Part shown: positions 17,246 to 28,613 of the stretch, one piece after another
Numbering within the stretch: position 1 is the first letter of the stretch
Layout: the number at the start of each line of letters is the position of its first letter
From: Diphasiastrum complanatum
Lineage: Eukaryota; Streptophyta; Lycopodiopsida; Lycopodiales; Lycopodiaceae
NCBI GenBank assembly: GCA_029204225.1
Contig: CM055107.1
Coordinates: forward strand, 3,850,706-3,914,705
DNA length: 64,000 nucleotides
Direction: 5' to 3'
Translations under genes and position numbers: made by a program
The notes under the pieces: model-generated
What the model was told of the DNA's origin: nothing
Seen by the model: only the letters and a program-made list of their open reading frames with translations
Databases searched by the model: none

Positions 17246-17994
17246 ATGAAAGAGATAATTAAATATATTTTTCAAGTAAACTGATCTCAAACTTATTTGA
17301 TTCACATCTTGATCTTGAATGTTATGATATATTTGGACAAGCAAAATCAAGGCTAGGATTCTAAAGTATTTCCGTTTGTCATCAAACATCTTTAAGCAAG
17401 TTGTTAGGGTAGGTTTCTTCACACACTTTAGCTAATTAGTACTCTTTTCATCATATATATTTCTTCTTCCAATGTCAAAGCTCAGGGGTTCGTTTCATTT
17501 TGATTAAGTAGCTATGATCTTTATTACAATTATTTATTACATTCTTGAAAGTTTTGTATATTTTCTAATGGTTACTCAAAACTAGTAGTTAGGTTAATTT
17601 GAGAATTATGTGTGTGAATATTAAACACAACAATTCTTTATAAAATGCGACAATAATTGCACAATTTAAAAATGTTGGTTGGATTCATATTAAGAATCAG
17701 AAATGCTTAAATGCTTACCATAATACAAGAAATCTACATACATTCATTAGAAATTCAAGAAAACTTCTGAAACTTTCATGTTAGCTTGTGACTGTAGATT
17801 TGAAGATTTTATCATGTATCCACATTTTGGACATAGGTAAGTTTGTGTAACTCATATGCAAATATTTCCATCATATTTAGAGTGAAGGGTGGCCACTCTC
17901 AGAGAACCAAGAAAAGCCACAGTCGAGACTAGCCAAAACTGTTAAAAGCACAAGCTGTCCATAGAATATACACAAGATTCTTTGTGAGTCCCCT
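17246..17994. other. AT-rich stretch without recognisable genes
   Basis: Short open frames only; nothing matches a known family and no repeat boundary was placed. Confidence 0.4.
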
Positions 17995-18309
17995 CTTTAT
18001 AACCAAAATTTATTTTCACAAACTGCATCAAATAATATTCAAGTCATGACCATACGGTTCACAAAAATCTGTTGTTTAAATTAAAAAAAAAAGATTTACG
18101 AAATAAAAAACTATATACAAATCTAAAACTATTTGTATTGATGGCATAGGTTTTCTAGTTAGAAATTGGATTTTTGAAGTAATAACCTATCTAGTGAATC
18201 TAAGATTTTCGCTAGATTATGGAGGTTTTTTTTTAGTGATCTTTGCACCCAGTGCAAAAATTGTCCAAATATGTCTTGGCTTAATGCCCTCGTGGCTATA
18301 ATTTTAATT
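17995..18309 (+). repeat. Dispersed repeat B, with inverted copy at 40042-40325
   Basis: The segment from about ACCATACGGTTCACA (18049) to CCAAATATGTCTTGGC (18264) and on to the ATAATTTTA block matches the reverse complement of 40042-40325 with many substitutions. Both ends of similarity are abrupt, as for an inserted element. One edge contains a GCC...GGC word (CTTAATGCCCTCGTGGC) that is GGCCTTACGGCCTCGCC in the other copy. No coding region. Confidence 0.7.
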
Positions 18310-18359
18310 ATCCAAAATGGCTATTATGATCATCATCAAAACATTTTTCTAACAATGTT

Positions 18360-18379
18360 CACACACACACACACACACA
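18360..18379. repeat. (CA)10 microsatellite
   Basis: An uninterrupted run of ten CA units. Confidence 0.95.
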
Positions 18380-18629
18380 AACATCTATGTAGAGTTCTAG
18401 TGATCCATCACCCAAGCTATGATCGTTATAACTATGAACTTTTGAATTACAAATATTGTATTAAATGAAGAATTGTTTTTTTAGAAAATGACTTCTAAAA
18501 ACAAATCTCCAACTAAGACAACCTAATCAAAGCTAGTGGTTATTGATAGATCACATAGATCTTCAACTAAGATCTAGTAAATATAACTCCACTATAGATT
18601 GCTCTAGGCAATAGACTCATATATCTAAG

Positions 18630-20433
18630 AAGTGAGGTTCGATCCATCACCAAAGCTTTGAATGGCATGATACCTTATGAGGTGTGGACAGGATCAAAAC
18701 CATCACTCAAACATATTTGAGTGTTTGGATGCATCGCTTTCACTCAGATCCCGGCAGATCTAAGAAGAAAGCTGGATGATAAGAGCAAGAAGACGATCTT
18801 CATCGGCTATTTCCAAAATTACAAGGCATACAAGCTCTACAATTTGGATACCGAGAAGGCATTCACTAGTATAGATGTCACTTTTGTGGAAGACCAGTTC
18901 ATCGACTACAAAGGAAAAGCTGCTGATAATTTCGACCCAAGGATAGAGCAACCAGACGATTCTGATCTATGGATTCAACTGCTGACTAACGACGATGAAT
19001 CAGACAATGAGTCAGAACCTCAATGAGTCAACCCACATCAGAGGATCGAAGTTCAACCCAGAAGGTCGAACAGGTCCAAACAGGCTCCACCCAGATTTAT
19101 GGATGATCCGGCCTGCTACTTTGTGTAGGAACCAACCACCATTTCTCAAGCAATGTCTACTGCTGATGTTGGCCAGTGGAAAGTAGCAATGGACACTGAA
19201 TTTGATTCCTGATGGAGAATCAAACATGGACACTCACTGTGCTGCCAAAGGACCAGAAACCAATTCCATGCAAATGGATATTCGAGGCAAAGTACGATGC
19301 TGAAGGAAGACTAAATCGTTACAAGGCCAGGCTAGTCACCAAGGACTTTTCCCAAATTCTAGATCTGGATTATTCAAAAACCTTTAGCCCAATCGTCAAA
19401 CATGTTTCAATCTGCCTACTCCTCTCCTTTGCAGCCGCAACAAATCTTGAAGTCCACCAGATGGATGTCCAAACCATTTTTCTCAATGAAACCATCAAAG
19501 AGAAAATCTCTATGATGCAGCCAGAGGGATACGAACTCAACGGGAAGCAACAACACCTTGTATGCAAAATCCACAAGGTGCTCTATGGGCTGAAACAGTC
19601 ACCCAGAGTCTGGTTCTAGAAGATCAACACATTTCTAATAGAGAATGGTTTTATTCCAAACTCAGCAGACTCGAATGTCTAAATGCATGCTAGCCCAGGA
19701 ATACAAGATGATTGACATGGGTCCAGCCCACTATTGTCTCGGAATCCAAATCCAATGGGATCGACCCAGCAGACTAATCTTTATCAGTCAGCAACGATTC
19801 TCAACAACGTGCTGGAAACGTATGGAATGGCCAAATGCAAACCATGTGACTTTCCACTCGACCCTGGACTAAAGTTATCAAAGGAACAGTCTCCTCAAAC
19901 TAAGGCAGAAAAGGAGGAGATAAAGCGCTACCCATTTCAATCCATCATCAACTCACTGATGTACGCAATGATTTACACGCGACCAAACCTTGCATATTCG
20001 ATCAGTGCACTCAGCCAGTTCCTGTCAAATTCAGGCTTAACTCATTGGAAGGCACTAACAAAGGTCATGAAGTACATCCAGACAACAAAAACTCTTAGCA
20101 TATGCTACGGAGGCAACCATATTGCCAACATCCTTGAAGCCTACACAGATGCGGATTGGGCAGGAGATGTCGACACCAGAAAATCAACTTCTGGATTTGT
20201 ATTCTTATACAACCAAGGCCCAATCTCATGGAATAGTCGGAAGCAGACCTCAGTTGCATTATCATCAACGAAATCCGAATACATAGCTACCACCAATGCA
20301 ACCAAAAAGGTGATCTAGCTAAGGCAACTACTTGCACAACCACTTCCTACAACAATCTATTGTGACAATCAAAGCACAATAGCGCTATCTCTCAATCCGA
20401 GATTTCACTCTCAAAGCAAACATATAGAAATCA
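18630..20433 (+). pseudogene. Ty1/copia pol (integrase end, RT, RNase H) with the catalytic motif deleted
   Basis: The piece starts inside the integrase C-terminal region (ALNGMIPYEVWTGSKPSLKH, a stop, then VFGCIAF). It continues with KTIFIGYFQNYKAYKLYN and then the RT: PCKWIFEAKYDAEGRLNRYKARLV, YSKTFSPIVKH, EVHQMDVQTIFLNE, VLYGLKQSPRVWF. At about 19680 the sequence jumps from NGFIPNSADSNV directly to a methionine-rich stretch and MIDMGPAHYCLGIQIQW. The segment that should hold the YVDD catalytic motif is therefore missing. RNase H follows: SLMYAMIYTRPNLAYSISALSQ, EAYTDADWAGDVDTRKSTSGF, SVALSSTKSEYIA, then a stop in KKVI*LRQLL and IYCDNQSTIALSLNPRFHSQSKHIEI. It ends abruptly at 20433, where a gypsy LTR begins. 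Stops and frame changes make it non-functional. Confidence 0.92.
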
Positions 20434-21244
20434 TGTAACATGGGAGCGACGCACCTATTGTTTAAGAGGTGTGTTTGTTCGTCCCGTAGAACATATATAG
20501 ATCTCACACTTAAGTTTCGAGCATTGAGAGAGAAGAGTTTATGCATATGTAAGAGATTGAAGAAGTGAATAGAGTTCTGTGAGTTATTCTCTCTTATTTC
20601 TGTTCTCCGCACTGTTGAGTGTGAGTGATCTTGAGTCTGCTAACAATCTCTAACGCATTACATGAATTACTCTCTGATCAGACAGACTCTCTAGTGCATT
20701 ACAGTCATTTGTTGTGTATCCGTAAAGCATGCTCTAAAGAAATGTCTTAAAACTATCTTATTCATCTGTCGTGAATACTTTCTTTTCGGCACTCGAATAA
20801 CGACACTCTTTGGTACAGTCTAGCACGATCATTGAATAAAGCTGTATATATACATATGAGGTGATAGTCCCTATCTGAAGAATTGAATCTTTGATTAGTT
20901 TTCCTAATTGTCACTGACATAAGTTTCTAACGTGCTCTAAAACCATTCGTGTTCTTTAACTTTAGTTGTTGAGGACTTTTGTCTAGAAATGAACAGTTTG
21001 CGAACGCGATTTATTGATTGTCTGTACAATCGCGAATACATCAAACAATTCTCGACTCGCTGTTGACACCTTAATCAGCCAGAGTGTAGTATTGTTGTAC
21101 TACTCTGATAACATCTCATCTTTAGAACGCGTTTCATTCGATTTGATAGAGGCCAGATTGTTGTTCTAAAAATTATCAACACCACACCCAAATATAAGTA
21201 ATACTGGTTACTTTTAATGTGTTGGTATAGTACGACATATACCA
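20434..21244 (+). repeat. Ty3/gypsy LTR (5' LTR of the gag element)
   Basis: It starts with TGTAACATGG at the exact point where copia homology stops and ends with ...ATACCA, about 5 bases before a tRNA-Asp-like primer-binding site. That gives an 811-bp TG...CA unit. It contains a TATA box (TATATATAG, about 20492) and an AATAAA signal (20835-20840) in the order expected for U3-R-U5. The TATA box lies only about 60 bases from the proposed left end, so U3 may be truncated. No second copy was seen in the window, so the element is incomplete. Confidence 0.65.
20835..20840 (+). promoter_or_regulatory. AATAAA polyadenylation signal in the gypsy LTR
   Basis: AATAAA lies about 340 bases after the TATA box and before U5, which fits an LTR polyadenylation signal. 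Confidence 0.45.
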
Positions 21245-21249
21245 ATTTT

Positions 21250-21268
21250 TGGCACCATTGCCAGGGAT
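21250..21268 (+). other. Primer-binding site, tRNA-Asp-like
   Basis: TGGCACCATTGCCAGGGAT resembles the plant gypsy tRNA-Asp site with three mismatches. It follows the LTR end and precedes gag by about 50 bases. Confidence 0.7.
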
Positions 21269-21319
21269 AGTTTAGGAAAGTTATAAGAAATCTGACAAAT
21301 CCATCTCCATCTCTAGTGT

Positions 21320-22347
21320 ATGTCGGATAGAGAATCCAGATTAGAACGATACCGTAAGCTTAGAGAGGAATTTTTACGAAGACAAAGTGAGAGTACTAGT
21401 GGAAGAAATCTAGACAAAATCACTGTCCAGTTACTTGAACTCCTAATTAGCTTCGGTATAGAGGGTCTTGCTGCACGTTTCACTTCTATATCAAAAATTA
21501 AATACGATTATTTTAAAGGGACTTCTTCCGACGATGCAGATAGCTATGTCTCACAATTCGAGTCAATCGCTAATGCAAATAATCAAGGTACTGACGTAGA
21601 CAAACTACGGACCTTCCCTGGTCTGCTAAGAAAACAGACGCACATCTGGTATAGTGAAGTTGTACCAAGTCGTGTAGAAACCTGGTACCTGCTGAAAGAT
21701 GCGTTTTTAAACCAGTTCAGAGAAATAGGTTACAAATCAAGAATTCTCGAACGTCTAAACAATGTTCAGAAGAAGAGTAAAGAATCCCTTCGCAAATATA
21801 CACGAAAGGTTAAAAATCTCATAGGAAAACTAACTGGTGTACATCCCGTTGATATGCAGATCGAATGGTTTTTGGCTGGTTTACCACCAAAGATTGATCG
21901 GTATCGCAGACAAGGGGACATGACCTCCTTAGCAGCAGTAATAGACCTCGAAACTAGCATGAAAGCGACGATCAGCTAAGAAATCTCGAAAGTCGAAGAT
22001 TGATTCTAGTGACAGTGAGGATGATTCAGATTCTGATTCAAGTACCAGTTCTTTAAGTTCGGCAACTGAAAGCAGCGATTCATCAAAATTAGAAGCTGAC
22101 AAAGGAGAGAGAAAGAATAAACAACGAACTACACGAAAGGACGACACGAAAGTTGTCGAGGATAAGTCGTCAACTTCTAAAGTTAAAAAGCTTTGGAAGA
22201 ATAATATGGCTGACCTTAATAAAAAGTTTGATGATTTGAAAGTGCAGATCTCTGAAGTTGTAGAAAAAAGATCGAAAGCGTCTTCTTCCAACTCATGAAT
22301 GTGGTGTACGAAATGTGGAACTTCAGGACACACTACGAAAGATTGAA
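21320..22347 (+). pseudogene. Ty3/gypsy gag (capsid and first zinc knuckle)
   Basis: The frame 21320-21979 encodes a capsid-type gag. A charged N-terminus is followed by KYDYFKGTSSDDADSYVSQF, RTFPGLLRKQTHIWYSE, WYLLKDAFLNQFRE, RLNNVQKKSKESLRKYTRKV and MQIEWFLAGLPPKI, the usual order of the retrotransposon gag domain (about 220 residues). The start ATG lies about 50 bases after the primer-binding site, as expected. Near 21960 a one-base shift moves the reading into a second frame with an S/D/K-rich linker. After a stop this reaches a zinc knuckle CTKCGTSGHTTKD whose last cysteine codon is a TGA stop (about 22345). The capsid part is unusually well preserved compared with most fragments in this window. 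Confidence 0.88.
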
Positions 22348-22356
22348 CCATTGTGA

Positions 22357-23028
22357 ATGTCAAATATATTGAAGATCCTACCCAGGAGGTACTTTTTATT
22401 TTTCAAAATGATGCGACTACTAACTATGTTCAGGGTACTGCAGCATCAGCCCAGCAGGATAGACCAAAGTTCACACCAAGACTCACATAATCCTCTTGAA
22501 TTTGTTGGACCATCGAAGTCTCAAACCACGACTAAACCAGTGTCGGGCAACTGCTATAACTGTGGAGAGCAAGGACATTTTTCACCTGACTGTCCTCAAC
22601 CGCGAAAGTCGATTGGTTATGTACCGTTATGCTCAAATTGCAGAGAGCCTGGTCACAAGTATCCTGACTGCCCTCAGCCACAGAAGCCGCGACCCAAATA
22701 TCAGTATGTAGCAACACCAGTTGCTGCAGACTCGAAAGCGAAAGCTTCGACTGATGTTGTTGTGTAGAGAATTGACGTTATTGAAGAAAAATTGGCGAAG
22801 ACAGAAGATCAGTCTTGGCCAAGTGACGTGGAGAAATTATTCAAAGTCACAACGAGAAGCAAAAGCTCCTCGAAACCTGACCAAAAATCTTTGACGAAGC
22901 GCAGAAAGTCCTCGAAAAAAAAATCTTCTAGTAAAACGACGAATAAATCTACGACTAAAAATATCTCAAAGATGACCCCGACTATGACCGCGATGCTGCA
23001 AAGTTATTTGCAAAAGATATCTCAGTAG
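22357..23028 (+). pseudogene. Gypsy nucleocapsid with two CCHC zinc knuckles and a basic tail
   Basis: In one frame there are two intact CX2CX4HX4C knuckles, CYNCGEQGHFSPDC and CSNCREPGHKYPDC, followed by proline- and lysine-rich sequence. After a TAG stop at about 22765 the same frame continues with a very basic stretch rich in SSK, KRRKSS and KTT (22792-23028). With the damaged knuckle at 22306-22347 the original protein had three knuckles. These bind the element's RNA during packaging. Confidence 0.88.
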
Positions 23029-23872
23029 AGGCGAAAGAAATTATCAACGCTGAACTTCAGTCAGCTGCTGCAGAGAAGGTGGTCACTTTCGAGGAAGGGG
23101 ACGACGAAATCACGAAGATGAAGTTGTCTAGTGCTGTTATTGATAAGCCAATCTCGAAATCGAAGATGAAGGACTATGACATCGTGACTGATATTGGATC
23201 TCTTCGTCTGAATATTACTTTTGAGCAGCTGCTGGCAGATAACACTTATTACAGAAAGCAACTGAAAGGTCTTTCTGTCCCAAAAAAGAAGGAAAAAAGT
23301 TTCTTTGCCAGATGTTGGTGTCCTGTCTATTGATTTAGGTGATCTCAGTGCACCTGAAATTGATATTACCATTGCGGGATGCCTGATTGAAAAAGTGCCA
23401 ATTGACTCTGGTTCCAGTGTGAACATAATAACAAAAAGACACATCTCATGTTTTGGGACTGACCGACATTCAACCGACACAGCGAAACATCAAGTTAGCT
23501 GATTCGACACGACGAAAACCTGTTGGAGAACTGAAGGATGTCACTGTTTACATTCACGCCAAGCCATTTACAATGAATTTCATAGTTATCAAACCACTCA
23601 GTTTGTCATCCTATTCTGCGCTGATTGGACGACCCTGGCTTTATCAATCAAACGCAAGTGTTCATTGGAATCCAGAGAGTTGAGATTTCAGACTGGTGAG
23701 ACCAATAATCGAGGTAAGCCAGCAAAACAAATAATTATTTGGAGTCCTGACAAATATGAAGGTGAAACTCCTTTGTCTGACACCAGTTTTACCTCAGAAG
23801 AATCTTCTTATGCCTTACATGTTTTGTCTAATGAATCTGACATTGAAGTGCAATATTTCGAATGTACATAAT
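23029..23872 (+). pseudogene. Gypsy retropepsin region and acidic linker
   Basis: Three frames carry parts of one protein. 23079-23300 ends a linker (ITFEQLLADNTYYRKQLKGL), and 23305-23440 holds the protease active site with VPIDSGSSVNIITK (DSG motif). 23453-23683 holds VGELKDVTVYIHAK and SYSALIGRPWLYQSNASVHW, the GRPWL block of gypsy proteases. The region ends in an acidic linker at about 23872. Two or three single-base shifts interrupt it. No reverse transcriptase follows, so the element is cut at about 23.87 kb. Confidence 0.87.
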
Positions 23873-25207
23873 AAACTAAATAGATACTTAACTATCTTCA
23901 ATGGAATTTGCATCTTCATCTTTATCTTCATCTTCCTCTTCCTCCCCTTGATCCAATGGAATGTTTTCATCATCGGCCTCTTCGAAAGAAATAAAGAAAG
24001 ATCATTAATGTGAGAAAGAGAGAGGGAGAGAAAGAGTGTGTGTGTGAGAGAGAGAGGGAAAGAGACAAAGAAATATTGATGGCAAGAAAACTAAGATTAA
24101 TGTGTGAAAGAGAGAGTGCTTAGAACTTAAAGCTAAAGAGCATGAAAGCTTAAAGAGAGAGCACAAATGAAGAAAGCACAAAGAGAGAGCAAAAAATAAG
24201 AATGGAAATCCGAACTGAAAAAAGTTCATTCTATAGGAAAAATGAATTTCAAGTGGTGCGTGGAAGGGCCACAAAAATTTAGTTTGCCATGTGTGGCTCT
24301 GCCACGCGTAGTACAATCATGCTAGTGGCTGTGGGACTCCATGTGAAAATGTCATTTGTACTACCAAAATGTCAAATGTCTTGTCAATTGTCATGTAAAA
24401 AAAATGTACAAATAAAAAACATTTTGTGTGAAATGTCATGAAGTAACAAGGTACAAATAATGACAAGATATGTCTTTTGTACACAATTATTTTATGCATT
24501 TCTATGTCACCAAAATCAAGAATATTTTGTGTGAGGTGGCATGAAACAAATTAAGGGAATAATGAAGTCTAGGTGGATAAAAAAATTAAAACATGATATG
24601 TGTTTTATATAATTAAAAGTAATGTAGGCCTATATAGAATAGTCCTATGTTGCAATGGGAGATTCTAATTTATAGTGTTTTCATCTTGGAGACCAAAGCA
24701 AGGTCAAAAATTCAATTGGCTAGATTTGGTGTAATAGTTGATTCTAAGTTTTGTGTTCTAGATCTTGGTAGATCTTTTTAGATTTTGTTAGTGCAAACTT
24801 AGAGTGAAATGTGACACAAATCTTATTTGGAATCAACTCATCTTTTGGTTTACATTTCCATCATGGTATCAATAGTATCTTTCCTATTGGAATCAAGTGA
24901 GAGATTGATTCAATCCAACAATCATTCAATAATCACATCTCTCACAACAATCATTCAATAAGGGTGGTTCTTGTTGGGGTTAATCTTACTCCTGCTCACT
25001 CATAGGAATACACAAGAATCACGTAGGCAAAAAACTCGACTATGTCAGATTCAGATATTGAGCATTCTTCACGTGTCTTCATTTTGCGACTTGCAGAAAT
25101 GAACCAACTCAATGACAAGCGAATAAACTAACTCTGCAAAAATACATGGAGTTTTCACAAAGTAGGCAATTGGGGATTTAGGATATAGAATTTGGTGTAT
25201 GATGTTC
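23873..25207. other. Stretch without recognisable genes
   Basis: The first part has a TCATCTTTATCTTCATCTTCC polypyrimidine run and purine-rich GAGAGA phrases (24010-24200). A short GCCACGCG/GTGTGGC block lies at 24255-24310. The rest is AT-rich with short open frames only. Confidence 0.45.
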
Positions 25208-25240
25208 AGGGTTTAGGGTTTAGAGTTTAGGGATTAGGGC
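25208..25240 (+). repeat. Short interstitial telomere-like block
   Basis: GGGTTTAGGGTTTAGAG followed by TTTAGGGATTAGGGC gives three to four imperfect units of the plant telomere repeat TTTAGGG. It is too short to be a telomere and may be a repair scar or chance. Confidence 0.6.
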
Positions 25241-25659
25241 TTAAGAACATGAATGGATGAATGAGTAGGAATAGGAATAGGAACAATAATAGGATAGGGA
25301 TGAATTGTTTTGAAAATATGAATGAGATAGACATATGAATACATGTAGAATAAAAATGAATGATTTAATGTTGTGTTACGAAAATGATGATGAATAAGAA
25401 TATGAATAGGATGCATAAAATTGAATAGAATGAGAAATGTAGACTGGATTAGACTCTCGTGGATGTGACTCCCCTCGGTACTCCCTCTGCTATCTATCCC
25501 CCACATAACATTCGAATTTGTCGAGCTGGGAATTTGGGAAGGAACCTATTTTGGATGAAGAAGAGATTAATCTTATGGAATCAAGCTTTCGCAATTGGGG
25601 GCTGTTTTATTCCATATAGAGCTTTGTGTAATTTTCATACAATATGTTCTTGACCTTCA

Positions 25660-26434
25660 ATTTCAAGTGATAAGGTCCAAAATTGAGCTACCTCGAGTGA
25701 TACACTTCAAATTTGAGCTATCTCATGTGATAAGAGTCAATTCCATCAATAAGAGGTTGAACTCAAAAAATCTGGAATGTACTATATTTGAAATTGATTT
25801 AATTTTAGCGATCAATTAGCCTTGTCGAATGATAATGACCAAAATTGCATGTTAGGCATAAAATTTCAACTAGCTTTAGTCATAGGCATGAAATATGAGC
25901 TATCTAACTATCCTAAACTCAAAAATTTTCTAAACTAATCACGCAAAGAGCAATCTCAAGGGGCCAAATTTGAGTTATAGCCTATCTCAATTGACAAACA
26001 TCAAATTGAAGCTATCTTGTGTGACATGGATCAATTCCATCAATAAGGGATGAAATCAACAATTTGAGTGCACTAAACTCAATACTTGTTGATTTGATCA
26101 TTCAATGAGCCATGTCTAGTGATGAGGATTAAAATTGAGCCTTCTCGCATGTATGTATCAAATTCAAGTTATCTCGAGTGATAGAAATAAAATTTGAGCT
26201 ATCACGAGTGTAGGTGCCAATTTCATCAATTCTATACAACATATTCCTATTCTTATTCATCATTCAATTTGAATGCACTAAACTCAATACTTGTTGATTT
26301 GATCATTCAATGAGCCATGTCAAGTGGTAAGGATCAAAATTGAGCCTTCTCGCATGTAGGTATCAAATTCAAGTTATCTCGAGTGATAGAAATAAAATTT
26401 GAACTATCGCGAGTGTAGCTAGGTGCCAATTTCA
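25660..26434. repeat. Degenerate tandem repeats, including a 165-bp direct duplication
   Basis: Phrases of the type AAATTGAGCTATCTCGAGTGATA recur about every 35-45 bases. Two copies of a block of about 165 bp, at 26065-26232 and 26269-26434, are nearly identical, starting TGCACTAAACTCAATACTTG and ending GTGCCAATTTCA. No protein-coding signal. Confidence 0.8.
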
Positions 26435-26689
26435 CACATGTGGAGGATCCACAAAGCATGTGATTGATCTCTCTAAAGGATATGTGATTGCACCAAACAA
26501 ATGCTTGATTAGATCAAGAATGCTAGATTGCCAATCTCAAGGCAAGAACACACAATACATTCACCAAATGAACTCAAAACTAAAAATATACACAATTTCA
26601 TCAAAAGACTTAGATTCACATTGAGCTCAATGGCTTGATAATACAATAGGTCGAGTTCCAAGAGAAATCAATGGATCACAATGATACCT
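26435..26689. other. Probable remnant of a copia end
   Basis: This lies just downstream, on the minus strand, of the copia RNase H scrap at 26690. It may be degraded LTR or polypurine-tract sequence, but no boundary can be fixed. Confidence 0.25.
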
Positions 26690-27189
26690 CTTATTGTGAT
26701 TCAATGAAAGAATTCTTGATCAATGGTTTGGTGAGAAGATCAGCAATACATGAAGATGTTCCAATATGCTCCAATGTGATCTCTCTCCCAATGAATTTTT
26801 CCAACTGGTATCATTGACCTAAGTGACTCTTTATGAGCCTAAAAATCATGCTTTTATCATACATGTGATGCCTTATGCTTGCCTTCTTGTTAGATGGAAG
26901 ATTTACCAAGATCCATGTATGATTTTCAATCAATGTCTTGTATTCTAGGATCATAGCATCATGCCATTCTTTTGAATTCCAAGACATGGGGCTTTGTCTT
27001 TTTGGGCCCCTAATGCTCGTGTTTTAGAACTATCATATTCTTCACAATTAGGACTCTCAATTATAGTTTCATAAGTTATTCAAAGTTTGCTACTATAGTT
27101 CTTCATTTATATATGATTTTTTCCTTTTGCAATATCTTTAAGTTGAGAAATATATGAAATCCTAAACTGTTTCATGTCTTTTTCTTGTA
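26690..27189 (-). pseudogene. Copia RT and RNase H scrap, target of the 27-33 kb insertion
   Basis: On the minus strand 26990-26880 reads NSKEWHDAMILEYKTLIENHTWILV, the start of a copia reverse transcriptase. 26810-26695 reads GREITLEHIGTSSCIADLLTKPLIKNSF, the end of RNase H. The roughly 1.5 kb between these two is deleted. The upstream part (27000-27180) keeps an acidic linker (IESPNCEEYDSS). The fragment is cut at 27189 by the copia element that carries the CATCT duplication, so it is the older of the two. Confidence 0.78.
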
Positions 27190-27194
27190 CATCT
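27190..27194. other. Target-site duplication, left copy
   Basis: CATCT here matches CATCT at 33429-33433, directly bordering the two outer LTR ends. A 5-bp duplication is standard for copia integrases. Confidence 0.75.
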
Positions 27195-27861
27195 GTGAAA
27201 ATTACAGCAAATAAGGGTCCTAAAATGAGGGAAACAATAGATTATGATTTCATAAGATTAGCACAAGTTGAACCATCAAAATTTATCAAAAATCTATGCT
27301 TAAACCTCACTAAATGGCCCAAATCCTTGAAGAAGGCTTCACACATGTGAAAGTACGGCCTCCCACAGTCTGAGTACTGTACACCAGACCTACATTCAAT
27401 CCTATAATCATTAGTAATCACAAGTACTCAAACAATTATGAACATAGAGAGCAATTGCACCATTATGAGAGAAAAATCATGAAATTGCTTGCTTAATTTT
27501 GGTGAGATATCATCACCTATATATACATGATCCATCACGGTTTTGGGCAGGTATGAGTAGCCCTAAACCTATCCCTAATGCTAATTTTGGTGGATCTTTC
27601 ATCCCTACCAAGTTAGGGTTGGAATCTTGGAGATCCTCAACATGCAAAAACTACCAAAAATAGCTCCTATTTTTTCTCTCTTGTATCTAAGCATAATTTG
27701 GACTCATTCCAAAGGTTCTAACACTTAGGTCTACTTGAGAACATCCTTATAAATGGAATCCTATGCTATTTGGCACGTGTGACAAGCCACATCATGACCA
27801 TCTAACTATTTACAAGTCATATGACCAAAACTAGTCAGGCTAGAATTGTGAATTTTTAACA
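27195..27861 (-). repeat. 3' LTR of the 6.2-kb copia element
   Basis: In element orientation it runs from TGTTAAAAATTC to ...CTGTAATTTTCAC. It matches 32747-33428 throughout, with small differences (for example GGGTCC versus GGATCC near the end, and a 13-base deletion). Confidence 0.95.
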
Positions 27862-27870
27862 CTCCTCACT
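27862..27870 (-). other. Polypurine tract
   Basis: AGTGAGGAG lies immediately before the 3' LTR and just after the RNase H stop codon. It primes plus-strand DNA synthesis. Confidence 0.75.
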
Positions 27871-27872
27871 AT

Positions 27873-28613
27873 CTAGCTTGGTTCAATCATTGCTTTACTA
27901 ATCACTCCAAGTGATGATTTGAACTTCATAAAAGGTGTCTTTTGAAGTGGTTTAGTAAGTAGATTGGCTACACATTCATTTCTTGGAACATGCTCCAAAG
28001 CAATCTCCTTGGCTTGCACCGTTTCTCTCACAAAGTGATGGCATATCTCAATGTGCTTAGATCTTGCATGGAAGATTGGGTTAGATGCAAGGTGTTGGGC
28101 TGATATATTGTCATTGTAGATGATTGGTGCCTCCTCTGAATCCATGATCTTTAGCTCCACCAATAATCTCTTGATCCAAAGTACCTCCTTTGTAGTGGTT
28201 GTCAAAGCTTTGTTCTCGGCCTTGATTGAAGATAGAGATATAGTTTCTTGCTCTTTTGAAAGCCATGAAACCACACCTTCTCCTATGAAAGTTGAATAGG
28301 CACTTGTTGATTTCCTATCCCTCTTGTCCCCTGCAAAATCTGAATCACTAAATGCATGAAGGTTAATCACATCTCCTCTATATAGAATCCCAAAATCCAA
28401 TGTACCCGAGATGTATCTTAGAATCCTCTTAGCCTTTTTCCAATGGATATTCAATGGCTTTTGCATGGATTGGCTCAACCTACATACACTAAAGCTAAGA
28501 TCTAGTCTAGTTATAGTGATCCACATTAAGGAACCTATAAGTTGCCTAAACAAAGTGATGTCCATGAAGGATCTTTCATCATCTTCATTTGGCAATTTTA
28601 CATCTTGCTCCAT
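27873..28613 (-). pseudogene. Copia RNase H domain
   Basis: The frame reads LIGSLMWITITRLDLSFSVCRLSQ, LHAFSDSDFAGDKRDRKSTSAY (first acidic residues of RNase H), TISLSSIKAENKAL (with K where E is usual, SEAEYKA-like), IIYNDNISAQHLASNPIFHARSKHIEI, and ends VANLLTKPLQKTPFMKF. Its 246 residues cover the whole RNase H part. It is open to its natural stop, which overlaps the polypurine tract. The upstream RT is in another frame. Confidence 0.9.

Noticed and set aside
20385-20612. 75-codon minus-strand frame
   Set aside because: It lies across the copia-LTR junction on the antisense strand and has no homology of its own.
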